DNA from: a virus
Length of the DNA: 44,872 bases
Reading direction: 5' to 3' (one strand)
Virus record (IMG/VR): IMGVR_UViG_3300030106_004152
Coordinates: 1-44,872 of that record
This document shows, in pieces, positions 8,350 to 19,200 of the stretch. The position numbers were made by a program, and so were the translations under genes. Within the stretch, counting starts at the first letter, position 1. The number at the start of each line of letters is the position of its first letter. Below the pieces are notes generated by a model. It was not told where the DNA came from. It saw nothing but the letters and a program-made list of their open reading frames with translations, and did no database searches.

Positions 8350-10743
8350 ATGACAGAGTCTGTTATAAATTTTCCATCCCAAGCGGTTAGTGATATTGAG
8401 AAAATGTCAATGGAATATGGCGAAAAAGTCGCAAAAGCTATAAAACAAGAATGGTTTGATGGAACTAATAATAAGTTTCAAGGAAATATAAATAGTTTCC
8501 ATCAATTAAGACTATATGCTAGGGGGGAACAATCAATACAAAAATACAAAAACGAATTATCTATAAATGGTGACTTGTCTTATTTAAATTTAGACTGGAA
8601 ACCAGTACCTATTATCCCTAAGTTTGTTGACATAGTTGTCAATGGTATGGCACAAAGAAACTTTGAAATAAATTGCTTCTCTCAAGATCAACATGGTGTT
8701 AGTAAGCGAACAAAGTACATGGAGTCTATACTTAGAGATATGAAAAGTAAAGAATTCAATGATTTAGCTAAAGCCGCTTTTGATATAAATTTATACGAAA
8801 ATCCAAAAGAAACACTACCTGAAACACAAGAGGAATTAGCGCTACACATGCAACTTAATTACAAACAATCTATTGAGCTAGCTGAAGAACAAGCTATAAA
8901 TGTTTTAATGGAAGGTAGTAATTATGATTTAATAAGAAGACGTTGTCTTTATGATTTAACAACAATAGGTATTGGAGCCACTAAGACTACATTCAACTGG
9001 AGTGATGGAGCTAGAGCTGAATATGTTGATCCAGCTAACTTAGTTTATTCATACACTGAATCTCCTTATTTTGATGACATGTATTATGTTGGAGAAGTTA
9101 AAGAGATACCAATAAATGAATTAGTAAAACAATTCCCTGAATTAACTGAAGAAGACATAAAAGAAATATCAGAAAATTCTAATATAGCAACTCATAGCAA
9201 CAATAGATATAACACGGGTAGTGATAAAAATAAAGTTGAAGTATTATACTTTAATTACAAGACTCACGCAAATGATGTATATAAGCTAAAGAAAACAAGT
9301 AGTGGTGCAGAAAAAATCATTCCAAAAGACGATACGTTTAATCCACCAAACGATATGGATGGAGATTTTAGCAAGTTAGAAAGAGTTGTAGAAACAATGT
9401 ACGAAGGTGTGTATTTATTGGGTTGTCAAAAATTATTAAAATGGCAAATGGCTTCTAATATGATGAGGAGCGATTCTGACTTTAGTAAGGTAAAAATGAA
9501 CTATCAAGTTGTTGCACCGAGAATGTATAAAGGTAAAATAGAATCTATAGTTAGTAGAATAACTGGTTTTGCTGATATGATTCAGTTAACACATTTAAAG
9601 CTACAGCAAGTTATGTCAAGAATGGTACCAGATGGTGTTTATCTTGATGCTGATGGACTTGCTGAGATAGATTTGGGTAATGGAACAAACTATAATCCAC
9701 AGGAAGCTTTAAATATGTTCTTTCAAACTGGTAGTGTTATAGGTAGAAGTTTCACCTCTGATGGTGACATGAATCCAGGTAAGGTGCCAATACAGCAAAT
9801 TAATCATGGGGCAGCTGGGGGTAAAATGCAGTCATTAATTCAAACATATAATTATTATTTACAAATGATAAGAGATGTAACCGGATTAAATGAAGCTGTA
9901 GATGCTACAACTCCAGATAAAAATGCTTTAGTGGGTGTGCAAAAACTAGCAGCTGCTAATTCAAACACGGCTACGAGACATATATTACAATCAATGATGT
10001 TTTTGACAGTTGAGGTTGCTGAGTGTTTATCTTTAAGAATTTCTGATATTGTAGAATACTCACCTACAAAAAACGCTTTTATTCAAGCTATAGGTGCTCA
10101 CAACGTAGCAACACTAGACGAATTAAAAGAACTTCATCTTCATGATTTTGGTATATTTATAGAACTACTACCAGACGAAGAAGAAAAAATGTTATTAGAA
10201 AATAATATTCAACAAGCACTTGCTCAGCAGTTAATAGAACTAGATGATGCTATTGATTTACGTGAGGTTAGAAACTTAAAACTAGCTAATCAACTTCTTA
10301 AGGTTAAGAGAAAAAGAAAACTAGAGAGAGATCAGATAATTCAACAACAAAACATACAGGCTCAATCTGAAGCTCAACAACAACAAGTTCAAGCTCAAGC
10401 TCAAGCAGAAATGCAGAAAAATCAAGCTAAAGCAGATATAGACAGTCAACTAGAAGCTACAAAGAATCAATTGAAAATACAGTACTTACAACAAGAAGTT
10501 CAGTCTAAAAAAGATTTAATGATGTTAGAGTTTGAACTAAACTCTAAGATAAAGGGCATGGAAAAGAGCATCAATAACGAAAGAGAAAATATCAGAGAGG
10601 ATAGAAAAGATAAAAGAGTAGATAGACAAGCTGCTCATCAAAAACAAATGATAGGACAAAGAAAACAGGGTGATTCATTTAATAACTTTGAGTCATCAGG
10701 TAATGATATAGTTACAGGGGGAGCTAATTTAGACAGGTTCTAA
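8350..10743 (+). CDS. Portal protein
   Basis: A 797-residue protein directly after the terminase, where the portal is expected. The length matches large podovirus/crAss-type portals. Residues 1-650 are mixed alpha/beta. From about residue 658 on there is a long Gln-rich coiled coil (QIIQQQNIQAQSEAQQQQ, then LEATKNQLKIQYLQQ), then a Lys/Arg/Glu-rich stretch and a Gly-rich tail. This is typical of portals with a barrel/coil crown projecting into the capsid. The portal forms the dodecameric DNA channel and docks the terminase. No single motif proves the call; order, size and coil do. Confidence 0.8.
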   Translation: MTESVINFPSQAVSDIEKMSMEYGEKVAKAIKQEWFDGTNNKFQGNINSFHQLRLYARGEQSIQKYKNELSINGDLSYLNLDWKPVPIIPKFVDIVVNGMAQRNFEINCFSQDQHGVSKRTKYMESILRDMKSKEFNDLAKAAFDINLYENPKETLPETQEELALHMQLNYKQSIELAEEQAINVLMEGSNYDLIRRRCLYDLTTIGIGATKTTFNWSDGARAEYVDPANLVYSYTESPYFDDMYYVGEVKEIPINELVKQFPELTEEDIKEISENSNIATHSNNRYNTGSDKNKVEVLYFNYKTHANDVYKLKKTSSGAEKIIPKDDTFNPPNDMDGDFSKLERVVETMYEGVYLLGCQKLLKWQMASNMMRSDSDFSKVKMNYQVVAPRMYKGKIESIVSRITGFADMIQLTHLKLQQVMSRMVPDGVYLDADGLAEIDLGNGTNYNPQEALNMFFQTGSVIGRSFTSDGDMNPGKVPIQQINHGAAGGKMQSLIQTYNYYLQMIRDVTGLNEAVDATTPDKNALVGVQKLAAANSNTATRHILQSMMFLTVEVAECLSLRISDIVEYSPTKNAFIQAIGAHNVATLDELKELHLHDFGIFIELLPDEEEKMLLENNIQQALAQQLIELDDAIDLREVRNLKLANQLLKVKRKRKLERDQIIQQQNIQAQSEAQQQQVQAQAQAEMQKNQAKADIDSQLEATKNQLKIQYLQQEVQSKKDLMMLEFELNSKIKGMEKSINNERENIREDRKDKRVDRQAAHQKQMIGQRKQGDSFNNFESSGNDIVTGGANLDRF

Positions 10744-10774
10744 CCTAATTTTTAATATTTTATAAAATTTTATT

Positions 10775-11968
10775 ATGACAGAAGAAAACAAAGAGGTGCT
10801 TGAAGAAGTTACCGAAGAACAAGTTGAACAACCAGTGGAAGAGGTTGTTGAAGAAAAAACAGATGAATCTAAATTTGAAAGCGCTGGAGATGACAGTGTT
10901 ATTAAAGTAGATTTAAATAATCCACCATCTGAAGAAAGCGAAGAGGTTAAAGAAGAACCCGCTAAAGAAGAAAAGGTGGACGTAGTCGAGGAGTCAGTTG
11001 TGCAAGAAGAAGTACCTGTGTTAGAAGAGGTTACAGAAGAAGATACTAATGAAGTTAAAGAAGATGACATAGAGAAAACTGAAGAGGCAGTTAAAGACGC
11101 TGTAATTGAGGCAAAAGAAACTGGAGAACCATTACCTGAAAATATACAAAAACTTGTAGATTTCATGGAGGATACAGGTGGTGATTTACAAGACTACGTT
11201 AATTTAAACAGAGATGTATCTAAAATGGATAGCTCTGAAGTTCTTGATGAATACTATCGTGCAACTAAGTCTCATTTAACTCCAGAAGAAAGAAGCTTTA
11301 TGTTAGAAGAGAAGTTTAGTTACGATGAAGAGGTTGATGACCCTAAAGACATTAAGAGAAAGAAAATAGCCCTCAAAGAGCAAGTTGCCGAGGCTAAAGC
11401 CTATCTAGACGGGCAAAAGTCTAAATACTATGAAGATATCAAAGCTGGGTCAAAGTTGACCAAAGAACAACAAGAAGCTGTTGATTTCTTTAATAGACAC
11501 AGCAAGGATACTGAAAAGCAGAAGAAGTTAAATGAAGCTTCTGTTAAGGATTTTAACGAAAAAACTAATAAGGTTTTTAACGAAAATTTCAAAGGTTTTG
11601 ATTTTAAAGTTGGAGACAAAAAGTATAGGTTTAACGTTAAAGACGTAGATAAAGTTAAATCAAAACAAAGCAATATTAGTAATTTTATTAATATGTTTAG
11701 TGATAAAGGCGAATCTACAATTAAAGATGCTAAAGGTTATCATAAGTCTTTATTTACAGCAATGAATGCTGATGCTATTGCTAATCATTTTTATGAACAA
11801 GGAAAAGCAGATGCTACAAAAGCTAGAGTAGCTAAAGATAAAAATATTAATTTAGACCCTAGACAAACTCACGGTGAGACAAACGTTGGTGGTGTAAAAT
11901 ATAAAGTGATAGGTGAATCTTCTTCTGATATGAAAAATAGATCCTTTAAAATTAGAAAGAAAAATTAA
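10775..11968 (+). CDS. Acidic scaffold-like capsid assembly protein
   Basis: A 397-residue protein between portal and major capsid, the usual place of a scaffold. Residues 1-130 are very Glu/Val-rich and low in complexity (EEVTEEQVEQPVEEVVEEKT). A helical domain follows (LVDFMEDTGGDLQDYVNLNR, about 127-146) and then a long Lys/Glu coiled coil (KRKKIALKEQVAEAKAYLDG). The C-terminus is basic (FKIRKKN), as in scaffolds that contact the capsid shell with a positive tail. No protease motif is seen. A minor capsid or cargo role remains possible. Confidence 0.6.
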   Translation: MTEENKEVLEEVTEEQVEQPVEEVVEEKTDESKFESAGDDSVIKVDLNNPPSEESEEVKEEPAKEEKVDVVEESVVQEEVPVLEEVTEEDTNEVKEDDIEKTEEAVKDAVIEAKETGEPLPENIQKLVDFMEDTGGDLQDYVNLNRDVSKMDSSEVLDEYYRATKSHLTPEERSFMLEEKFSYDEEVDDPKDIKRKKIALKEQVAEAKAYLDGQKSKYYEDIKAGSKLTKEQQEAVDFFNRHSKDTEKQKKLNEASVKDFNEKTNKVFNENFKGFDFKVGDKKYRFNVKDVDKVKSKQSNISNFINMFSDKGESTIKDAKGYHKSLFTAMNADAIANHFYEQGKADATKARVAKDKNINLDPRQTHGETNVGGVKYKVIGESSSDMKNRSFKIRKKN

Positions 11969-11987
11969 CTTAAAAAAATTATAAATT

Positions 11988-13493
11988 ATGGCAATTTCAA
12001 ATCCAGGTGCCGGTCATTCCGGTGCTACAGGTCAGTTGAATAGTGTTGCTGCTCCACAAAAAGCATTACTATCTTCTAACTATATAGATTTTACGAGTGG
12101 CGCTGGTAACGACTGGGGTCAACAATATCTGCCTGACTTAATGGAAAAAGAAGCTGAAGTGTTTGGTAATAGAACAATTTCAGGTTTTTTATCTCAAGTT
12201 GGAGCAGAAGAGGCAATGTCCTCAGACCAAGTAGTTTGGTCAGAACAAGGTAGATTACATTTATCTTATACAGGTTCACTAGTTGTAAATACTGGTGTTA
12301 TAACTATAGCTAAAGATATTGATGGCAATGATATAACTACTACTCACGGTATACGACTTAACGATATGGTTATTTTAGCGACAGCTGAAGGAGCTATCAA
12401 ATGTCAAGTAGGTGTTGTAAGTGGTGCTGCTGTTACGTGTTATCCTTACGAGGATGCTGATATTGGTGACACTGCTGCTTTTACAGCGGGTGCTACGGTT
12501 GATGCTACGATATTAGTTATCGGTTCTGAATTTGGTAAAGGTGTTCAAGGCCAAGGAGCTACTACAGCTACTGTTAACAATGGTTATGGACAAGTTAAAC
12601 CTACTCATCAATCATTTTCTAACAAACCAATTATTATAAAAGATTACTATGAGATCTCAGGATCTGATGCTTCTCAAATTGGTTGGGTTGAAGTTTCTGG
12701 TGAAGCTGGACAAAACGGTTATCTTTGGTACTTAAAAGCTGAAGGTGATACAAGAGCTAGATTTGGTGATTATTTAGAAATGACAATGTTAGAAGCTGTT
12801 AAAGGTGTTGCTGCTGGAAGTACTGACGCTGATCACGGTGTTGGTGGTTTATTAGCTGGCAATACAATTGGTACAGAAGGTTTATTTGCTGCTATTGAAA
12901 CTAGAGGTAATGTAACTACTGGTGTAACAGGTGTTAACGCTGCTACTGACTTAGCTGAGTTCGATGCTATTTTAGCTGAATTCGATAATCAAGGTGCTAT
13001 TGAAGAAAACATGATGTTTGTAAATCGTTCAACTGCTTTAGCAATTGACGACATGCTTGCTTCAATGAATTCTTACGGAGCTGGAGGTACTTCTTACGGA
13101 GTGTTTGACAACGACGAAGATATGGCATTAAATTTAGGTTTCTCAGGATTCAGAAGAGGTTCTTATGACTTCTACAAATCTGACTTTAGATACTTAAATG
13201 ACAAAGCTACAAGAGGTAGTATTAACGCTAGAGATGCTGTTGCTCCTTTAAGAGGTGTAATTGTACCAGCTGGTGTTAGTACTGTTTACGATCAACAATT
13301 AGGAAAGAACCTTAAGAGACCTTTCTTACATGTTAGATATCGTGCTTCGCAAACTGAATCAAGAAAAATGAAAACGTGGACTACGGGTTCTGTAGGTGCT
13401 GCTACTTCTGATCTTGATGCAATGCAGGTGCATTATTTATCAGAAAGATGTTTAATCACTCAAGGTGCAAACAACTTTATGTTGATGAAGTAA
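11988..13493 (+). CDS. Major capsid protein
   Basis: A 501-residue protein after the scaffold-like gene and followed by a strong terminator, as expected for the most abundant virion protein. The N-terminal arm is Gly/Ala/Ser-rich. A charged block at about 72-92 (GAEEAMSSDQVVWSEQGRLH) is followed by a beta insertion (100-185). The core carries helices (ARFGDYLEMTMLEAVKGVAA) and a long loop region. The C-terminal part has PFLHVRYRASQTESRKMKTW. Size and order fit the HK97-fold capsid of crAss-like and related phages. Fold assignment is by context; no motif is diagnostic by eye. Confidence 0.75.
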   Translation: MAISNPGAGHSGATGQLNSVAAPQKALLSSNYIDFTSGAGNDWGQQYLPDLMEKEAEVFGNRTISGFLSQVGAEEAMSSDQVVWSEQGRLHLSYTGSLVVNTGVITIAKDIDGNDITTTHGIRLNDMVILATAEGAIKCQVGVVSGAAVTCYPYEDADIGDTAAFTAGATVDATILVIGSEFGKGVQGQGATTATVNNGYGQVKPTHQSFSNKPIIIKDYYEISGSDASQIGWVEVSGEAGQNGYLWYLKAEGDTRARFGDYLEMTMLEAVKGVAAGSTDADHGVGGLLAGNTIGTEGLFAAIETRGNVTTGVTGVNAATDLAEFDAILAEFDNQGAIEENMMFVNRSTALAIDDMLASMNSYGAGGTSYGVFDNDEDMALNLGFSGFRRGSYDFYKSDFRYLNDKATRGSINARDAVAPLRGVIVPAGVSTVYDQQLGKNLKRPFLHVRYRASQTESRKMKTWTTGSVGAATSDLDAMQVHYLSERCLITQGANNFMLMK

Positions 13494-13505
13494 GATACTT
13501 TATTT

Positions 13506-13540
13506 ATAAGGGCGGTCTAGTATCGCCCTTATATTTTTAT
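13506..13540 (+). terminator. Rho-independent terminator after the capsid gene
   Basis: A perfect 9-base-pair stem (ATAAGGGCG at 13506-13514 with CGCCCTTAT at 13524-13532) closes a 9-base loop and is followed by a T-rich run. It begins 12 bases after the capsid stop and should end capsid messages there, or tune how much of the next gene is made. Confidence 0.85.
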
Positions 13541-13562
13541 TAATTATATTATATATTATATT

Positions 13563-14405
13563 ATGGCAAAGAAAAAGAAAGAGACTATAGAAGAACCTGT
13601 AGTTGAAGAAACGGTTATTATGGAAGAACCAGTGGTTGAAACTCCTAAGGTAAAAAAAGAAGCTAAACCCGAACCAAAAAAAGATACTTGGAAGTATAAA
13701 GATAGAATCTATTACTTAAATGGTAGAAAAAAACCTTTAACGTATATTATTAAAGCTAGTGGTATATATTATTGGGACGAGGAAAAGGGATACGAAAGAG
13801 AGTTAAAGTACTGCTCTAATCAAAGAACATGTTTTGTTGATGAAATGAAAGGTGATCAAAGGCAAGAGCATATTGTTTTTAGATCTGGTGCATTACACGT
13901 TCCTAAATCTAAAACAGTTTTACAAAAACTATTATCACTGTACCATCCACATAGAGATAAACTTTACAGAGAATGGAAGCCTGAAGTTAAAGCTATGAAT
14001 GAGATTGACGTTCTTGAATTAGAAATAAAAGCATTAAATGCTGCTCAAGCATTGGATATTGATATGGCTGAAGCTGTTATGAGAGTGGAAATGGGTTCTA
14101 AGGTATCAGAGATTAGTTCTAAAGAGTTAAAACGTGACTTACTAATATATGCTAAGAAAAATCCTAAAATATTCTTAGACTTAGTTAATGATGAAAATGT
14201 AATGCTTAGAAACTTCGGTATTAAAGCTACTGAAATGGGGATATTAAAATTATCGTCAGATCAACGAACATTTAGTTGGGGTTCTAATGATAGAAAACTA
14301 ATGAATGTTCCATTTGATGAGCATCCATACTCAGCATTAGCTGCTTGGTTTAAAACTGATGAAGGAATGGAAATATATTCAAATATAGAAAAAAGATTAA
14401 ACTAA
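13563..14405 (+). CDS. Conserved-looking hypothetical protein between two terminators
   Basis: A 280-residue protein. Residues 1-40 are a Lys/Glu/Pro/Val low-complexity leader (KKKKETIEEPVVEETVIMEE). Residues 42-120 are beta-rich with two Cys (KYCSNQRTCFVDE). Residues 130-280 are helical and end in a distinctive segment (RTFSWGSNDRKLMNVPFDEH). No enzyme motif is recognised. It stands alone between the terminators at 13506 and 14426, so it may be expressed at its own level. Its place between capsid and neck genes suggests a head-completion or assembly role, but this is only context. Confidence 0.6.
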   Translation: MAKKKKETIEEPVVEETVIMEEPVVETPKVKKEAKPEPKKDTWKYKDRIYYLNGRKKPLTYIIKASGIYYWDEEKGYERELKYCSNQRTCFVDEMKGDQRQEHIVFRSGALHVPKSKTVLQKLLSLYHPHRDKLYREWKPEVKAMNEIDVLELEIKALNAAQALDIDMAEAVMRVEMGSKVSEISSKELKRDLLIYAKKNPKIFLDLVNDENVMLRNFGIKATEMGILKLSSDQRTFSWGSNDRKLMNVPFDEHPYSALAAWFKTDEGMEIYSNIEKRLN

Positions 14406-14425
14406 TAATCCTTTTAACTAATATT

Positions 14426-14455
14426 AATAGCCACTCATTATGGGTGGCTATTTTT
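14426..14455 (+). terminator. Rho-independent terminator
   Basis: The stem is AATAGCCACTC (14426-14436) with GGGTGGCTATT (14442-14452), with one T-G wobble and a 5-base loop, running into a T-tract (14449-14455, TATTTTT). It lies 20 bases after the stop of the preceding gene and separates it from the neck-protein operon. Confidence 0.85.
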
Positions 14456-14482
14456 ATTTAAGTGCTAACCTTTCTACTTATT

Positions 14483-14500
14483 ATGTAACTATAATATAGT
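14483..14500 (+). promoter_or_regulatory. Palindromic motif ahead of the neck operon (putative promoter/operator)
   Basis: ATGTAACTATA is followed by ATAGT. The inner 13 bases (ACTATAATATAGT, 14488-14500) are a perfect odd palindrome. The first 11 bases recur exactly at 25103-25113. The site lies just after a terminator and 25 bases before the next start codon, where a new promoter is expected. The role is inferred. Confidence 0.4.
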
Positions 14501-14525
14501 AAAATATATTTATAAAACAAGTAAG

Positions 14526-15275
14526 ATGATTAAGATAGATGACGTATATCAAAAGGTGTTAGTTTTAGCTAATAGAGAACAGAGAGGTTACTTAACGCCT
14601 CAAGAGTTTAATCTAATAGCTGATAAAGCTCAACTTGATATACTTGGTAATTATTTCCATGATATTAAAACAGCTCATTTAAAACCTAAAAATCAATCAG
14701 GTTTTGGAGATGAAATGGATATGTTATCTGAAAAACTACAGCCCTTTCGCAAAACAACTACAACTACGCTAAACCCAGACGCGAATAATGATGATGCTAT
14801 TTCTCCAACACTAGCTCTTCCAAATGATTTATATGCTATAGAAAGCATACACAGAAACGAAGGTGAGATTTTTGAATTAAGTAAAAAAGAAATACTATTA
14901 ACTGAAAATCACCCGTTAACAAAAGCAACAATTAATAGAACTGTTTACGTTAGAGAAGGTGCTGGTAGTGTAACACTGTATCCAACCCCAGTAGCAACTC
15001 AAGCTGTAGTTAATTTAGGCGTTGTTACACAAGGAGTTAACTTTACTGTTAATTACTTTAAAAAACCCGAGCTACCAAAATGGGGTTACGTAGTTGTTAA
15101 TGAGAAAGCATTATATAGCTCAACAAATAGCACTGATTTTGAATTACATGCTTCAGAAGAAGAAACTTTAGTTACTAGAATATTAGAGTTAGCTGGTATA
15201 GTTATAAATAGACCAGATTTACAACAAGCTGCTATGGTTGATAAGCAAATGACTAAACAAGAACAAAATAATTAA
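14526..15275 (+). CDS. Neck/ring (head-to-tail adaptor) protein 1
   Basis: A 249-residue protein that opens the operon after the second terminator. Its N-terminal helical pair (VLVLANREQRGYLTPQEFNL, about residues 12-31, then ADKAQLDILGNYFHD) is a pattern I associate with adaptor/ring proteins of crAss-like and marine podoviruses. The middle is beta-rich (TVYVREGAGSVTLYPTP), and the C-terminal helices (EETLVTRILELAGIV) end with a Gln/Lys tail. Such proteins stack under the portal to form the neck. Position before two further neck-type genes supports this. It is not a diagnostic motif match. Confidence 0.55.
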   Translation: MIKIDDVYQKVLVLANREQRGYLTPQEFNLIADKAQLDILGNYFHDIKTAHLKPKNQSGFGDEMDMLSEKLQPFRKTTTTTLNPDANNDDAISPTLALPNDLYAIESIHRNEGEIFELSKKEILLTENHPLTKATINRTVYVREGAGSVTLYPTPVATQAVVNLGVVTQGVNFTVNYFKKPELPKWGYVVVNEKALYSSTNSTDFELHASEEETLVTRILELAGIVINRPDLQQAAMVDKQMTKQEQNN

Positions 15276-15277
15276 TT

Positions 15278-16210
15278 ATGGGACTATTAGACAACCTAAA
15301 TCAATCCACATATTATAACACAACGTCCGTTAAAGGTACATATCAATTCACAACAATGGATAATATCATTACCGCATTTATGATAGCTTATGTTGGTGAA
15401 GACAAGATAATACCAAAGGTAAATAGAACAGATGTACAGTTTCATGCTATGCGTGCTATACAAGAGTTGTCTTATGATGTATTTAAATCAATCAAGTCTC
15501 AGGAGATAGAAGTAACAAATACTCTAAGAATGCCTCTACCGCATGATTATGTTAACTACGTGAAAGTAGTTAGATCAGATAGCAATGGTATAGAAAGAAT
15601 ATTATATCCTACAAATAAAACTTCAAATCCATTCCCTATAGAACAACAAACCACCCTTGGAGTTACTACATATAGTATTGGTGACAGTGGGTTAAACGAA
15701 CAAGATGACGATGGTGTAGCGGCTGTAAATCCGTTTCTTGAAAATGATAATGCACCATTTAGTAGTGACACTCTTAAAAATTACCAAAATCAAACACCTT
15801 CAGATGCTTATAGTGACGATACGACTGACATTGAAATAGATAGTAGAGGAAGAAGGTATGGTTTAGATCCACAACACACTCAGGCTAACGGTACGTTTTT
15901 TATAGATAATAGAACTGGAACTATTCACTTTGGATCATCATTAGCTGGAGAAACAATAATATTAAAGTATGTTAGTGATGGACTTGGAACTGATGAAGAA
16001 ATGGTTGTACATAAATTTTGTGAAGAAGCTGTTTACAAACATATAGCTTATGCTATTTTATCTACAAGATCCAACATACCAGAATACATAGTTGCTAGAT
16101 ATAGAAAAGAACGATTTGCTGAAACTAGAAAAGCGAAAATTAGATTATCAAATATTAAAATAGAAGAGTTTACTCAAGTTCTTAAGGGTTTAAGTAAACC
16201 AATAAAATAA
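15278..16210 (+). CDS. Neck/ring (head-to-tail adaptor) protein 2
   Basis: A 310-residue protein, two bases after the previous gene. The helical N-terminal part (DNIITAFMIAYVGEDKIIPK, residues about 29-48, then DVQFHAMRAIQELSYDVFKS) is followed by a beta domain (NTLRMPLPHDYVNYVKVVRS), an Asp-rich loop, and C-terminal helices with many Arg/Lys. This helix-plus-beta layout with an MPLP..Y strand fits tail-tubular/ring proteins that bridge portal and tail. The assignment rests on pattern and on its place before the stabilisation protein. Confidence 0.55.
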   Translation: MGLLDNLNQSTYYNTTSVKGTYQFTTMDNIITAFMIAYVGEDKIIPKVNRTDVQFHAMRAIQELSYDVFKSIKSQEIEVTNTLRMPLPHDYVNYVKVVRSDSNGIERILYPTNKTSNPFPIEQQTTLGVTTYSIGDSGLNEQDDDGVAAVNPFLENDNAPFSSDTLKNYQNQTPSDAYSDDTTDIEIDSRGRRYGLDPQHTQANGTFFIDNRTGTIHFGSSLAGETIILKYVSDGLGTDEEMVVHKFCEEAVYKHIAYAILSTRSNIPEYIVARYRKERFAETRKAKIRLSNIKIEEFTQVLKGLSKPIK

Positions 16211-16214
16211 TATT

Positions 16215-19200
16215 ATGCCAGAAATTAAACACACTTTTATAGGCGGTAAAATGAACAAAGATCTCGATGAGAGAATTGTTCCAAACGGTGAGTATAGAGA
16301 CGCTAAAAATATTCAGGTTAGAACAACAGATGGGGATGCTGCTGGTACTGTTCAAGGTATAAAAGGTAACTCAAATATAGGTGTTTTTAGTGAATACGTG
16401 GGGCTTCCAGGTACAAATCTTTTCACACAAACAGTAGGTAGTGTTGTTGATGAAAAAAACGATAATATATATTTTTTCATGGCAGCACCAAGTGTTGGTA
16501 CTATATCTTTAAGTAGTATAACTTCTTTAACTGAAGATAAAACAAGGGTGTTTACAGATGGTATAGTAGAGCAGAATGTTGATGGAACAACAACTCCAGT
16601 AATTATTGATGAGCACACGTTGATTACTTCAGTTCAAAATGCTTTCACAGCTAGTAGTTCAATAACTGGATATAACACTGAAGGTGATTTGTGGCAAGAA
16701 ATAAAAATAACAGATATTGTTCTTAAGGAAAAAATAAGGCCTGGAATGAAGATGGAGATTTTTAACGCTGAAGGAGTCAATCAAACCCCTGGAGCTTTTG
16801 TTAAGAGTGTATATGTTAATACTACTAATGATACTGTAATTACTTTACATACGGGTTATGATAGTGATGTTAGTACGCTAATTACTGATAATACTGGGTG
16901 GGTTAAATTTTCAAGCCCACGAGTTTTAAATTTTAATTACGATTCACAGATAACAGCAATAAATATTATTGATAATCTACTTATATGGACTGATGGTGAT
17001 AGTGAGCCAAAAAAAATAAATATAGATAGATGTAAAGCTGGTACACCTGCTTTTGTAGCTGATGAACATGTTATTAATGGTGATTTTTCAGAAGACATAA
17101 CGCTGAACACTAATAACGATCCCTTAGTGGGTTGGGCTACAACAAATGCTGTAAACTTAGGTGGAGAAACTGTCCCATCTGTGGGTGTCTACACAAATAG
17201 CGACGGAGTAAATGTTTTAACGCTAGTAGGACTACAACATTGGAATCCTGTTTATGACGATAATAACGGTGAGGTAAGACAAAATGTAACAGGTTTAATA
17301 CCTGGTGATACTTATGAATTTTCTTTTGACTATGTAATTACAGCAGGTACGCTAACCTCCGACTTAAATAACGCTATCGATATAAACACTTCTCTCACTG
17401 GATCTGGTACTCATACTGAGTCATTTGTAGCAACCACAGATACTTTAGATATTATATTTTACGGAACAAATGCCACATTACCAGCGGATGGTGCTGTTTA
17501 CGGAAATGTATTTAACGTCTCTCTTTTAAATACTGGAACAACCACATATTCACATACAAAATTATTTGTAAGCGATCCAACGGACATAGACTCTGATGAA
17601 TACATACCAATAACAGAACTAGAGGTTTACGACTTTGAAGGAGATAAAATTGATGATAGTATAAAAGAAGAACATATAACTGTTATAAAGAAAGCACCAC
17701 TTGTCGCACCATCAATAATACTAAATGAAACAGATAGAGGTCAAGGAGCGGCAACTGTAAATATAACTGGTTGTCCTTTTATTTCATCTACACCACAATC
17801 TTCAACAAGTGGATTAAATGTAAATGATATACGTATATTTACTAGTGATAATCTTGATTCTACTATTTTTAGAGTAAACGATATTTTATACTTTGATTCT
17901 TCTTACTTAGAATATAACGACGACCAATCAACAGTTTTGTTAGAGGTAGATCTTAGGATTACATGTAGATTTATGTCTTATTTAGACGATGATCAGAATG
18001 AGGTTTACGAAGCCACTAATACAATTAAGGTGGAGATTTCTAGCTTTCCAACAGAGTATTTAGATCACACAGTCACAGATTGGAGTGTGTCACTAAAGCA
18101 AAAAGAACCACTATATGAATTAAAGCTAGGTAGATTTGCATATAGATATGTATATGAAGACGGGGAGTACTCTACTTTTAGTCCTTGGTCTGAATTAGCT
18201 TTTTTACCTGGGTTTTTTGAATATGAATCTAGAGGTGGTCATAATGCTGGAATGAAAAATAATGTTAGGGAGATTATTATAAAAGATTTTGTTCCTTTTA
18301 AAACTAAACCTTTAGACGTAAAAAGTATTGACATACTATATAAGGCAACAAATTCAGCTAGTTGTTATGTTGTGAAAACAATATCTAGAGGTGTTGACGC
18401 AGAGTGGGAGTTGTTTTCACCTAACACCAACGATGTTACTGGAAACTTATCTGGACAACTACATATAACATCTGAAGCTATTCACACTATTATATCAGAC
18501 GATCAAATATTAAGAACATGGGATAACGTACCAAGATATGCTAGTAGTCAAGAGATAACAGGTAATAGATTATTATTTGGTAACTATGTCCAGGGTTATG
18601 ATGTACAACTACCAGTTGGTTTAACTCAAGAGATTATTAGCGAAGAAATAACTAGTATAAAATATCCAAACAAATCTATTAAATCCATGAGAGACTACAA
18701 GTGGGGAATGGTGTTTGGGGATAAGTATGGTAGAGAAACACCTGTTTTCACGTCTGGTTATACATCTGGATATTTAGATACTTATTCTAGTTTAACGGGA
18801 GATATATCTTTAAACAAAGAGTTTTGTAATACTAAAAACTACTTTAGATTAAAACAAACATGGGATAATCCAATAAATTTAAACAATGCCCCACCTGACT
18901 GGGCTGACTATGTTAAGTTTTATGTTAAAGAAACATCTAACGAGTATTACAATTTAGTACTAAATGGTTGGTATTATGCTGATGATATAGAGGATACAGT
19001 GTGGTTATCATTTCAATCAACAGACAGAAATAAAGTTGACGAAGAAACATACTTGATACTAAAAAGTGTAAATGGAGAAGCGAAACCAGTTAAGGAAAAC
19101 TCTAAATATAAAATAATATCAATATCAAATAGTGCTCCAGATTATATAAAAACAAAACACCTTGATATAGGTAATGTTCAAATAACACCAGGTGACGGAG

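Noticed and set aside
10729-11166. Minus-strand open frame of 145 codons, Ser/Thr-rich
   Set aside because: It is the mirror of the Glu-rich, low-complexity start of the scaffold-like gene. Repeats of GAA/GAG read backwards give Ser/Leu/Phe codons. No minus-strand gene is otherwise supported.
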